Origin: Lachnospiraceae bacterium YSD2013
GTDB taxonomy: Bacteria; Bacillota; Clostridia; Lachnospirales; Lachnospiraceae
Direction of reading: 5' to 3'
NCBI GenBank assembly: GCA_900100895.1
Contig: FMTX01000006.1
Span: 62,001 to 126,000, forward strand
Length of the DNA stretch: 64,000 nucleotides
The translations under genes were made by a program, and so were the position numbers. Under the pieces are notes generated by a model. That model did not search any database and was not told the DNA's origin. It saw only the letters and a list, made by a program, of their open reading frames with translations. Positions 27,931 to 35,455 of this stretch are shown piece after piece (within the stretch, counting starts at the first letter, position 1; every line of letters starts with the position of its first letter).

Positions 27931-29119
27931 AATACCCATGACCACCCCCATCGTAGAGATGGACGGTGACGAAATGACCAGAATCCTCTGGAAGATGATT
28001 AAGGATGAACTCATTCTTCCCTACGTGGATTTAAAGACTGAGTACTACGACCTTGGTCTCGAACACAGAAACGAGACTAACGATCAGGTTACCAAGGATT
28101 CGGCTGAGGCTACCCTTAAGTACGGTGTGGCTGTCAAATGTGCCACAATCACTCCCAATGCGGCAAGAGTTAAGGAATATAACCTTTCCGAAATGTGGAA
28201 GAGCCCCAACGGAACCATCAGAGCAATCCTTGACGGAACAGTATTCAGAGCTCCCATCATTGTTAAAGGCATTAATCCATGCGTAAGAAACTGGAAGAAA
28301 CCCATCACCCTTGCAAGACACGCATACGGTGATGTTTACAAGAACACGGAGATTAAAGTTCCCGGTGCAGGCAAGGCTGAACTTGTATTCACCGCAGCAG
28401 ACGGAACCGAGACTCGTGAACTTATTCATGAATTCAAAGGCCCCGGTATTATCCAGGGTATTCACAATACCATAGCATCTATCACAAGCTTCGCTTATGC
28501 ATGCTTTAACTACGCACTTGAGACCAAGCAGGATTTATGGTTTGCGACCAAGGACACCATTTCCAAGAAGTATGATCATACTTTCAAGGATATCTTTGAA
28601 GACCTCTACGAATCAGAGTACAAAGATAAATTCGAGAAGGCCGGTATCAAGTATTTCTACACCCTTATCGACGATGCCGTTGCCCGTGTAATGAAAGAAG
28701 AAGGCGGCTTCATCTGGGCCTGCAAGAACTACGACGGCGACGTTATGAGTGATATGGTTTCATCAGCGTTCGGTTCTTTGTCCATGATGACAAGTGTTCT
28801 CGTATCTCCCAAGGGAGTATTCGAGTACGAAGCAGCTCACGGAACCATCCAGAAGCACTACTACAGATATCTCGAAGGAGAAGAGCCTAAGTCCAATCCC
28901 GTAGCTACAATCTTTGCGTGGACCGGCGCTCTTAAGAAGCGTGGTGAGCTTGATGGCAACGCAGCACTCACTGAGTTTGGTGAGAAGCTTGAAAAAGCAG
29001 TTATTAAGACAATTGAAAGCGGCGTAATGACTGCTGACTTATCAAGAATCAGCGATAATCCTAATTGCAAGACTGTAAATACACACGATTTCTTTGAGGC
29101 TATTAAATCAAATATGTAA
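27923..29119 (+). CDS. icd: Isocitrate dehydrogenase (NADP+), homodimeric type II
   Basis: The 398-residue enzyme decarboxylates isocitrate to 2-oxoglutarate. It resembles the eukaryote-like type II enzyme: [13 protein letters not shown] at the N-terminus, the substrate loop [28 protein letters not shown], the Asp ligands in [10 protein letters not shown], and [11 protein letters not shown] in the cofactor region, where bacterial NADP enzymes of this type keep HGT. The start is ATG 27923 behind AAGGAGG, overlapping the GntR gene by 8 bp; a longer in-frame ATG (27842) lies inside that gene. A terminator follows. In this organism it probably feeds glutamate synthesis and supplies NADPH. Confidence 0.96.
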   Translation: MNKIPMTTPIVEMDGDEMTRILWKMIKDELILPYVDLKTEYYDLGLEHRNETNDQVTKDSAEATLKYGVAVKCATITPNAARVKEYNLSEMWKSPNGTIRAILDGTVFRAPIIVKGINPCVRNWKKPITLARHAYGDVYKNTEIKVPGAGKAELVFTAADGTETRELIHEFKGPGIIQGIHNTIASITSFAYACFNYALETKQDLWFATKDTISKKYDHTFKDIFEDLYESEYKDKFEKAGIKYFYTLIDDAVARVMKEEGGFIWACKNYDGDVMSDMVSSAFGSLSMMTSVLVSPKGVFEYEAAHGTIQKHYYRYLEGEEPKSNPVATIFAWTGALKKRGELDGNAALTEFGEKLEKAVIKTIESGVMTADLSRISDNPNCKTVNTHDFFEAIKSNM

Positions 29120-29125
29120 TGTATC

Positions 29126-29163
29126 AAACCGACTTCTTTTGCGAGAGGTCGGTTTTCTTTTGA
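29126..29163 (+). terminator. Rho-independent terminator after icd
   Basis: AAACCGACTTCT (29126-29137) pairs with AGAGGTCGGTTT (29144-29155), 12 bp with one G-U, loop TTTGCG, then a T-rich tail TCTTTT. Confidence 0.88.
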
Positions 29164-29167
29164 TTGA

Positions 29168-29185
29168 TTGACAAGTATTTAACAA
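29168..29185. promoter_or_regulatory. Putative Rex operator 1 (over the -35 box)
   Basis: TTGACAAGTATTTAACAA matches the clostridial Rex site TTGTTAANNNNTTAACAA at 12 of 14 defined positions. It covers the -35 box of the rex promoter, so bound Rex should repress its own gene. Confidence 0.6.
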
Positions 29186-29196
29186 TATTTTATAAT
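29168..29196 (+). promoter_or_regulatory. Consensus sigma-A promoter of rex
   Basis: A perfect TTGACA (29168-29173) and a perfect TATAAT (29191-29196) with a 17-bp spacer. Two Rex-like sites overlap and follow it. Confidence 0.88.
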
Positions 29197-29201
29197 TAAA
29201 T

Positions 29202-29219
29202 GTGTTAAATATAAAACAA
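29202..29219. promoter_or_regulatory. Putative Rex operator 2 (downstream of the -10 box)
   Basis: GTGTTAAATATAAAACAA matches the Rex site at 11 of 14 defined positions and spans the predicted transcription start. It is weaker than the upstream site. Confidence 0.45.
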
Positions 29220-29238
29220 TCAGAGGGTTAAAATCGAT

Positions 29239-29886
29239 ATGGATGATAAGAACATTTCTCAGGCCGTGATAAGCAGGCTCCCGAGATATTTAAGATATTT
29301 GGGTGAATTAAAGGATTCAAATGTTGAGAGAATATCTTCTCAGGAACTTTCACAACTTATGAACGTAACTGCGTCGCAGATTCGACAGGATTTTAACAAT
29401 TTTGGCGGATTCGGCCAGCAGGGATACGGTTATAAGGTTAATTTCCTGTACGACGAAATTGCTAAGATTCTCGGCATCAATAAGACTCATCACCTGATTA
29501 TTGTAGGCGCGGGTAACCTCGGTCAGGCTCTTGCCAATTATATGAACTTTGAGCGAAGAGGCTTTCATTTTACAGGTATATTCGACTGCAATGAAACCTT
29601 GTACGGCAGAAAGATTCGCGACATGTATGTACAACCGATGGAGAATCTTGAAACCTTCGTTAAGGACAATGACATAGACATAGCTGTTCTTACAATTCCC
29701 AAGACAGGCGCGGTTAAGGTTGCGGACAAGCTCGTAAAGTGCGGAGTAAAGGCTTTTTGGAACTTTGCCCATGTGGATTTGAACGTTCCGAGCGACATTG
29801 TGGTGGAGAATGTTCATCTTTCGGATTCATTAATGAAGTTAACGTATAATATTACACGTAAAGAACAGGAAACCGACAATCAATAG
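29239..29886 (+). CDS. rex: Redox-sensing transcriptional repressor Rex
   Basis: Rex is a dimeric repressor that leaves DNA when NADH rises. In fermenting Firmicutes it controls NADH-reoxidising pathways. The 215 residues contain an N-terminal winged helix (about 1-80: ISRLPRYLRYLGEL, SSQELSQLMNVTASQIRQDF, FGGFGQQGYGY), a Rossmann domain with the NADH-binding loop VGAGNLGQALANY, and the domain-swapped C-terminal helix. All hallmark residues that I know are present. It stands behind a consensus promoter with two Rex-like sites. The next gene starts 17 bp downstream. Confidence 0.97.
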   Translation: MDDKNISQAVISRLPRYLRYLGELKDSNVERISSQELSQLMNVTASQIRQDFNNFGGFGQQGYGYKVNFLYDEIAKILGINKTHHLIIVGAGNLGQALANYMNFERRGFHFTGIFDCNETLYGRKIRDMYVQPMENLETFVKDNDIDIAVLTIPKTGAVKVADKLVKCGVKAFWNFAHVDLNVPSDIVVENVHLSDSLMKLTYNITRKEQETDNQ

Positions 29887-29903
29887 CGAAAGGACTTCTT
29901 TAA

Positions 29904-30563
29904 ATGTCTAGAAAAGAAGATGTTTTTATACCGGCTCTCAAGGATAAAAAGATTCCTTTGCTTACCCTTGACAATACATGGCACAGACTTTTTACGCAGA
30001 CGGATCCTTCACCGGAGATTCTTAAACTCTCCGAAGAACTCAACGAGCTTTTAAAGAAGCAGGGCAAGCTCAATAACGATACGAAGGATATAAAAGCTCT
30101 CAAGAAACGTCTGATGGCGGAGATAGTGGAACAGATGGACGCTCTTAACGAGAATCCGTCCAAAGCGCTTGAGAAGAAGCTTAACGACAATAAGCGTCTT
30201 ATTGAAGAGTGTAACGAGAAACTCGAAGAATTCGGCGACGATATTTACGATATTCCCAAGCAGATTAATGACGTAAACTATAAGCTCATGCTTGCCACCA
30301 TGGAAGTATGTTACGAGCAGATTCAGGACAATAACGCAGACATTGAGGAAATCAGCGAATGGGTCAATGAAATGCGTGTCGAGCTCAAGAAAAAAGTTGT
30401 TATTAAGCAACAGAAACTTAAGAAGAATCAAAATTTCTACACATACATGCACGACATATTCGGCGCGGACGTAATCAACATTTTTGATTTGAAGTACGGT
30501 GTTGAACCTCTCACCGAACAAGAAACCAAAGAAATCGGACAGGACAAAAAAGACGAAAACTGA
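29904..30563 (+). CDS. Coiled-coil protein of unknown function between rex and nnrD
   Basis: The product (219 residues) is soluble, highly charged and mostly helical. Residues 1-37 form a short globular lead (VFIPALKDKKIPLLTLDNTWHRLF); residues about 40-185 show heptad patterns typical of long coiled coils, rich in Glu, Lys, Leu and Asn. No membrane segment, signal peptide or catalytic motif is seen. I do not recognise the family. It has its own ribosome binding site (GCGAAAGGA) and sits in one run with rex and the NAD(P)HX dehydratase gene, so a link to nucleotide or redox upkeep is possible but unproven. Confidence 0.75.
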   Translation: MSRKEDVFIPALKDKKIPLLTLDNTWHRLFTQTDPSPEILKLSEELNELLKKQGKLNNDTKDIKALKKRLMAEIVEQMDALNENPSKALEKKLNDNKRLIEECNEKLEEFGDDIYDIPKQINDVNYKLMLATMEVCYEQIQDNNADIEEISEWVNEMRVELKKKVVIKQQKLKKNQNFYTYMHDIFGADVINIFDLKYGVEPLTEQETKEIGQDKKDEN

Positions 30564-30564
30564 C

Positions 30565-31461
30565 TTGAATATAAAAGAATTTGATTTAAAACATGCTTCG
30601 CAATGCTTTCCCAAGAAGTATTCGGGTGCCGACAAGATTAAATACGGTCGTACGCTGGTGATTGCCGGAAGCAGGAATGTATACGGAGCTTGTTTTTTTG
30701 CGGCTAAAAGCGCTTTGATGTCCGGTGCGGGCATGATAAGGATTGTAACACATATAAATAACAGGCTTCCGCTTACAAGAGATTTGCCTGAAGCGATGTT
30801 TTCTTTTTACAGATGGATTATTAGCGGCAAGCGAATGGAAAGCGCTTTAAACTGGGCAGACAGCGTTGTAATCGGCCCGGGACTTTCGACAGGGGGCAAG
30901 GCCGGACGATTGGTTAAGCTCACGATAGAACGGATTAAAGCCGGTTCAGTGCTCATAATTGACGCGGATGCAATCAATATTCTGTCTACGGACGGCGTAC
31001 TTTTCAAAGCCCTTGTTTCGGCTGTGAAAGACAAGAAATTGAGGGCTGTAATTACACCCCACAAAGGTGAACTAGGCAGGCTCAAAAATCATCTCAAAAT
31101 TGTTGATTTAGACGATGACGAAGCGGCCGCATACATATATAATAATTATAATATTGCCGTAGTGCGCAAAGGTGAGAGAACGGTTTCTTTGGCCGGGGAA
31201 GTCTACATCAACACTACCGGCAATGAAGGTATGGCTACCGCGGGAAGCGGAGACGTGCTTTCGGGCATACTCGGAGGAATGCTTCACAGGACCGACTCGC
31301 ATTCTTTGGCCGAGGGTGTGGCGCTGTCGGTGTTTATACATGGACTGTGCGGGGATTTGGCTGCTTCAAAACGTAATTCAATGTCTGTTACGGCAAGTGA
31401 CATCATGAATGAAATACCTGCGGCTCTCGACCGTGTTGAAAGGTATGCGGAAAGCCCTTGA
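30565..31461 (+). CDS. nnrD: ADP-dependent (S)-NAD(P)H-hydrate dehydratase
   Basis: NnrD repairs damaged (hydrated) NADH and NADPH, using ADP. The ribokinase-like domain shows GRTLVIAGSRNVYGA, SGAGMIRI, IGPGL, ITPHKGELGRL, the nucleotide loop GNEGMATAGSGDVLSG with the catalytic Asp, and a typical C-terminus. The epimerase (NnrE) half that is often fused to it is absent here. The start is uncertain. TTG 30565, just after the previous stop, gives a normal NnrD N-terminus (298 residues); a GTG at 30499 would add 22 lysine-rich residues and overlap the previous gene. Neither has a strong ribosome binding site. Location after rex fits a role in NAD(P)H homeostasis. Confidence 0.9.
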   Translation: MNIKEFDLKHASQCFPKKYSGADKIKYGRTLVIAGSRNVYGACFFAAKSALMSGAGMIRIVTHINNRLPLTRDLPEAMFSFYRWIISGKRMESALNWADSVVIGPGLSTGGKAGRLVKLTIERIKAGSVLIIDADAINILSTDGVLFKALVSAVKDKKLRAVITPHKGELGRLKNHLKIVDLDDDEAAAYIYNNYNIAVVRKGERTVSLAGEVYINTTGNEGMATAGSGDVLSGILGGMLHRTDSHSLAEGVALSVFIHGLCGDLAASKRNSMSVTASDIMNEIPAALDRVERYAESP

Positions 31462-31465
31462 TTTC

Positions 31466-31494
31466 TTGACGTAAACAGGCTCAAATGTTATATT
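31466..31494 (+). promoter_or_regulatory. Promoter of the CBS-domain/yebC genes
   Basis: TTGACG (31466-31471) and TATATT (31489-31494), spacer 17 bp, lie directly after the nnrD stop. Predicted leader is about 40 nt. Confidence 0.6.
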
Positions 31495-31540
31495 TATTTT
31501 TGTGTTTTTAAGACACTTACAATTTTTTCGGAGGATTTGT

Positions 31541-32443
31541 ATGGAATCAGGCGACGTCGCGATATGGTTGTTAATTGTACTTATCGCCCTGGTCATAATT
31601 GATATTTTGATCCGTCTTTTTAAGAAAAAAGCGGAGAAAGAACCCAAGCAGGAGAACGAAATAATCGACATGGTCAATGAAAGTCACGAACAAGGCGTGC
31701 TTGAGACCGACGAGGCCACGATGATTAACAATATTTTTAATTTTGACGACAAGGAAGCGGGAGAGATTATGACCAACCGCTCCAATATTGTTGCAATCGA
31801 TAAGGATACGGGACTTCTTGATGCAATTAATTTCATGCTTAACAACAGCAATTCAAGATATCCTGTTTATGATGAGAATCTCGACCATGTAATCGGTATT
31901 CTCTATCTTAAAGATGCGATGCGTCTTCATTCGAAAGATGAGTCTTTCGATAAGCCCATAGGCGAAATTAAGAATCTTATCAGAAAGGCACTGGTGGTTC
32001 TTGAGACTACCAACATCGACGACCTATTCAAGACCATGCAGTCCAAGAAGACCCAGATGGCCATCGTAGTCGACGAATACGGTCAGACCGTCGGCCTTGT
32101 TTCCATGGAAGATATCCTTGAGGAAATCGTGGGTAACATCATGGATGAGTACGACGTAGACGAGATGCATATTCGCGGCAAGGGCGACGATACATATATA
32201 ATTGACGGGTTAACGCCCCTTTCAGAGGTTGAAGTAACTCTCGGTATTAAGTTTGACACAGAGAATTTCGAGACCCTTAACGGCTTCATGATTTCAAGAC
32301 TTGACCGCCTTCCCGAGAAGAAAGAAAGCTTCAAGACGGACTACGGAGGATACGAATTCTCAATTCTCAAAGTCGAGAACAGAATGATTTCCAAAGTATC
32401 CGTTAAGAAAATTGATGATAAAGAGAAAGAAGAGGATTTATAA
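31541..32443 (+). CDS. CBS-domain protein of the CorC/HlyC type with one membrane helix
   Basis: The 300-residue protein has a single N-terminal membrane helix (about 6-24), a basic stretch, a CBS pair (about 60-200: MTNRSNIVAIDKDT, SRYPVYDENLDHVIGIL, MAIVVDEYGQTVGLVSMEDILEEIVG) and a C-terminal CorC_HlyC (transporter-associated) domain (about 215-290). This is the usual hemolysin-C/CNNM-like order, but the multi-helix DUF21 membrane domain is replaced by one helix, so it cannot transport ions by itself. A role as regulator of a Mg2+/Co2+ transporter is plausible. ATG 31541 follows CGGAGG; an ATG at 31502 would place the start before that site. Confidence 0.86.
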   Translation: MESGDVAIWLLIVLIALVIIDILIRLFKKKAEKEPKQENEIIDMVNESHEQGVLETDEATMINNIFNFDDKEAGEIMTNRSNIVAIDKDTGLLDAINFMLNNSNSRYPVYDENLDHVIGILYLKDAMRLHSKDESFDKPIGEIKNLIRKALVVLETTNIDDLFKTMQSKKTQMAIVVDEYGQTVGLVSMEDILEEIVGNIMDEYDVDEMHIRGKGDDTYIIDGLTPLSEVEVTLGIKFDTENFETLNGFMISRLDRLPEKKESFKTDYGGYEFSILKVENRMISKVSVKKIDDKEKEEDL

Positions 32444-33178
32444 ATGTCAGGACATTCAAAATTTGCCAACATCAAACACAAAAAAGAGAAAAACGACGCA
32501 GCAAAGGGTAAGATTTTTACCATCATCGGCCGTGAAATTGCCGTAGCTGTTAAAGAAGGCGGACCCGATCCCGCCAATAACTTTAAGCTTGCAACCGTTA
32601 TTGCCAAGGCTAAGGCCAATAACGTACCCAACGACACCATCGACCGCGGTATTAAGAAAGCCGCAGGCGAAGGCAGTGCCGTTAACTACGAATACTGCTC
32701 ATACGAAGGTTACGGCCCCAATGGTATCGCTATCATCGTTGATTGCCTTACCGACAACAAGAACCGTACCGCGGCCAATGTAAGAAGTGCTTTTACAAAG
32801 GGAAGCGGAAGCATCGGTACCCCCGGATGCGTATCCTTTATGTTTGATAAGAAGGGTCAGATCTATATTGACAAGGAAGACTGCCCTATGGACGCCGACA
32901 CCCTCATGATGACCGTTCTTGACTGCGGCGCAGAGGATTTCAGCGAAGAAGACGACTGCTACGAGATTTTAACAGATCCCGATGAGTTTGATAACGTAAT
33001 GAAAGCTATTGAGAAAGAAGGACTTACCACAGCAAGCGCAGAGGTTACCATGATTCCCCAGAATTACGTAAGCCTCACCGATGAGACTGCCGTTAAGAAC
33101 CTTCAGAGAACCCTCGATCTTCTTGATGAGGACGATGATGTTCAGAACGTTTATACCAACTGGGAAGAGCAGGAATAA
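32444..33178 (+). CDS. YebC/PmpR family DNA-binding regulatory protein
   Basis: This 244-residue protein matches the YebC family in length and motifs: [14 protein letters not shown] at the N-terminus, GRKIF-like [46 protein letters not shown] and [11 protein letters not shown]. Members are described as transcription regulators, and recent work links the family to relief of ribosome stalling. ATG 32444 begins immediately after the stop of the CBS-domain gene, so the two are translated together. The ribosome binding site (AGAGGA) lies inside the end of that gene. Confidence 0.95.
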   Translation: MSGHSKFANIKHKKEKNDAAKGKIFTIIGREIAVAVKEGGPDPANNFKLATVIAKAKANNVPNDTIDRGIKKAAGEGSAVNYEYCSYEGYGPNGIAIIVDCLTDNKNRTAANVRSAFTKGSGSIGTPGCVSFMFDKKGQIYIDKEDCPMDADTLMMTVLDCGAEDFSEEDDCYEILTDPDEFDNVMKAIEKEGLTTASAEVTMIPQNYVSLTDETAVKNLQRTLDLLDEDDDVQNVYTNWEEQE

Positions 33179-33202
33179 TACTAATACTACAGGAGAATGG
33201 AC

Positions 33203-34465
33203 ATGAGAAAAGAAACGATTTGCGTGCAGGGCGGTTATGAACCTAAGAATGGTGAACCCCGCATTATGCCTATCATCCAGAGTACTACATTTAAGTATTC
33301 TTCAAGCGATGAAATGGGTAAGCTCTTTGATTTGGAAGCGGAAGGATACTTCTACACCAGACTTCAGAACCCTTCCAACGACTATGTTGCCAAGAAGATT
33401 TGCGAACTCGAAGGCGGTGTTGCCGCAATGCTTACTTCTTCGGGTCAGGCAGCCAATTTCTATGCTGTATTTAACCTTTGCGAAGTGGGCGATCACTTTA
33501 TCATGTCCAGCGCTGTTTACGGCGGAACCTTTAACCTTTTAAAGAACACTCTTGCCAAGATGGGTATCGAAGCTACAGTAATCGATCCCGACTGCACAGA
33601 GGAAGAGCTCAATGCGGCATTTAAGGAGAACACCAAGTGTGTATTTGGTGAATCCGTTGCCAATCCCGCACTTACCGTTCTTGATTTTGAAAAGTTTGCA
33701 AAAGCAGCTCACGCTCATGGCGTACCGCTTATCGTAGACAATACATTCCCTACACCCATTAACTGTCAGCCTTTCAAATTCGGCGTTGACATTGTTACAC
33801 ACGCTACCACCAAGTACATGGACGGTCATGCGGCTACAGTAGGCGGATGTGTCGTTGATTCCGGTAACTTTGATTGGATGGCTCACAAGGACAAGTTCCC
33901 GGGCCTTTGCACTCCCGATGAAACTTATCACGGCATCGTATATGCCGAGAAGTTCGGTAAGGGTGCATATATCACCAAGTGTACAGCTCAGCTTATGAGA
34001 GACTTCGGAGCAATTCAGTCTCCCCAGCATGCTTTTTACATTAACATCGGACTTGAGACTCTTGCACTCAGAATGGAACGTCATTGCGCCAACGCTTTGA
34101 AGGTTGCCGAGTGGCTTGAGAAGAACCCGAAGGTTGCATGGGTTAATTATCCCGGCCTTAAGTCCAACAAATACTATGATTTAGCTCAGAAATATATGCC
34201 TAACGGAACATCCGGCGTTATTACTTTCGGTATGGGTACCAGAGAAGCATCTGCAGCCGTAATGGATAAGCTTAAGATGATTGCTATCGTAACTCACGTT
34301 GCAGACGCTCGTACCTGCGTACTTCATCCCGCAAGCCATACACATCGCCAGATGAATGAAGAACAGCTCAAAGAGGCAGGTATTTCACCCGACCTTGTAA
34401 GACTTTCCGTAGGTATTGAGAACGTAGACGATATTATCGAAGATTTAGCTCAGGCTATCGGTTAA
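33203..34465 (+). CDS. metY: O-acetylhomoserine aminocarboxypropyltransferase (sulfhydrylase)
   Basis: The PLP enzyme (420 residues) belongs to the Cys/Met metabolism family and fits O-acetylhomoserine sulfhydrylase, which makes homocysteine from O-acetylhomoserine and sulfide. Marks: ETICVQGGYEP at the N-terminus, YTRLQNPSNDYV, SSGQAANFYAV, VVDNT-type LIVDNTFPTP, the PLP lysine in THATTKYMDGH, and HPASHTHRQM near the C-terminus. A methionine gamma-lyase function is a less likely alternative. I choose ATG 33203 because AGGAG ends 7 bases upstream; the ATG at 33197 would be too close. No SAM or T-box leader is visible; the gap to yebC is only 24 bp. Confidence 0.88.
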   Translation: MRKETICVQGGYEPKNGEPRIMPIIQSTTFKYSSSDEMGKLFDLEAEGYFYTRLQNPSNDYVAKKICELEGGVAAMLTSSGQAANFYAVFNLCEVGDHFIMSSAVYGGTFNLLKNTLAKMGIEATVIDPDCTEEELNAAFKENTKCVFGESVANPALTVLDFEKFAKAAHAHGVPLIVDNTFPTPINCQPFKFGVDIVTHATTKYMDGHAATVGGCVVDSGNFDWMAHKDKFPGLCTPDETYHGIVYAEKFGKGAYITKCTAQLMRDFGAIQSPQHAFYINIGLETLALRMERHCANALKVAEWLEKNPKVAWVNYPGLKSNKYYDLAQKYMPNGTSGVITFGMGTREASAAVMDKLKMIAIVTHVADARTCVLHPASHTHRQMNEEQLKEAGISPDLVRLSVGIENVDDIIEDLAQAIG

Positions 34466-34483
34466 TAAGAGGGGTATAGTTAA

Positions 34484-35440
34484 GTGGACAGACTTGGAAT
34501 AGTTGTTCCTTGTTACAACGAAGAAGAAGTATTAAAAATTGCATCCGAAGCATTAAGAGGAGTTCTTAATGACTTGGTTTCCAAGGGTAAGATATCCGAA
34601 GACAGCTTTGTTATGTTTGTTAATGACGGCTCCAAGGATGCTACCTGGAAACTTATAGAAGAAGAGCACGCTTTATATCCGAAGCAGATATTCGGAGTTA
34701 AGCTTGCCGGTAACGTAGGCCATCAGTTTGCTCTTACAGCAGGTCTTAACACTGCCAAGAACATATGCGATATGTCTGTTTCAATCGACGCAGATCTTCA
34801 GGACGATGTAGCTGTTATCGAGGAAATGGTAGATAAGTTCCATGAAGGCAAGGACATCGTATACGGTGTACGTAAAAAGCGTACTACAGACACTTTCTTT
34901 AAGCGTACTACCGCAGAAGGCTTCTACAAGCTTATGAACGCCATGGGTGTTAAGACGGTTTACAATCACGCCGATTTCAGACTCATGAGCAAACGTGCCA
35001 TGGAGCAGTTTTCCGAGTACAAGGAATCAAATTTGTTTATTCGCGGTATTGTTACACAGATCGGTTACGAGACTGACTGCGTATATTACGACCGCAAGGA
35101 ACGTGTGGCGGGAGAGAGTAAGTATCCGCTTAAAAAGATGCTCGCACTTGCTTTTAACGGAATTTCTTCTTTCAGCATTAAGCCCATTTCCCTTATTGCA
35201 TGGGTGGGCGGAATTATAGTATTCTTAAGCATTTGTGCCGCTATTTATGCGTTTGTTTCATACTTTACAGGTTCGGTTGAACCCGGTTGGACATCGCTTA
35301 TTCTTTCCATCTGGTTTTTGGGCGGCGTACAGCTTTTGTGTATCGGTCTTATAGGTCAGTACATAGGCAAGATTTATGTTGAGTCCAAGCACAGACCTCG
35401 CTACAATATAGAAAAGGTTTTATCAGATCAAGAAGCATAG
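34484..35440 (+). CDS. Family 2 glycosyltransferase, polyprenyl-phosphate type (GtrB/DPM1-like)
   Basis: The 318-residue protein has a GT-A domain (about 1-225) and two C-terminal membrane helices (about 232-257 and 268-292). Motifs: VVPCYNEEEVL, VNDGSKDATW, SIDADLQDD (the metal-binding DAD) and YKESNLFIRGI. Such enzymes move a sugar from a nucleotide donor onto a polyprenyl phosphate at the inner face of the membrane, for later use in glycan or teichoic acid decoration. It starts at GTG 34484 behind AGAGGGG. The next gene, 15 bp downstream, is a polytopic membrane protein that may use the lipid-linked sugar; that pairing is inference. Confidence 0.9.
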   Translation: MDRLGIVVPCYNEEEVLKIASEALRGVLNDLVSKGKISEDSFVMFVNDGSKDATWKLIEEEHALYPKQIFGVKLAGNVGHQFALTAGLNTAKNICDMSVSIDADLQDDVAVIEEMVDKFHEGKDIVYGVRKKRTTDTFFKRTTAEGFYKLMNAMGVKTVYNHADFRLMSKRAMEQFSEYKESNLFIRGIVTQIGYETDCVYYDRKERVAGESKYPLKKMLALAFNGISSFSIKPISLIAWVGGIIVFLSICAAIYAFVSYFTGSVEPGWTSLILSIWFLGGVQLLCIGLIGQYIGKIYVESKHRPRYNIEKVLSDQEA

Positions 35441-35455
35441 AAAAAGGGGAGCCCT

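Noticed and set aside
30051-30734. Minus-strand open frame of 227 codons
   Set aside because: It lies opposite the coiled-coil gene and nnrD, has a low-complexity hydrophobic translation typical of antisense frames, and has no ribosome binding site.
33179-33202. SAM riboswitch or T-box for the methionine gene metY
   Set aside because: The gap to yebC is only 24 bp and holds just a ribosome binding site.
33539-34084. Minus-strand open frame of 181 codons
   Set aside because: It is fully antisense to metY, whose PLP motifs are unmistakable; the translation resembles no protein.
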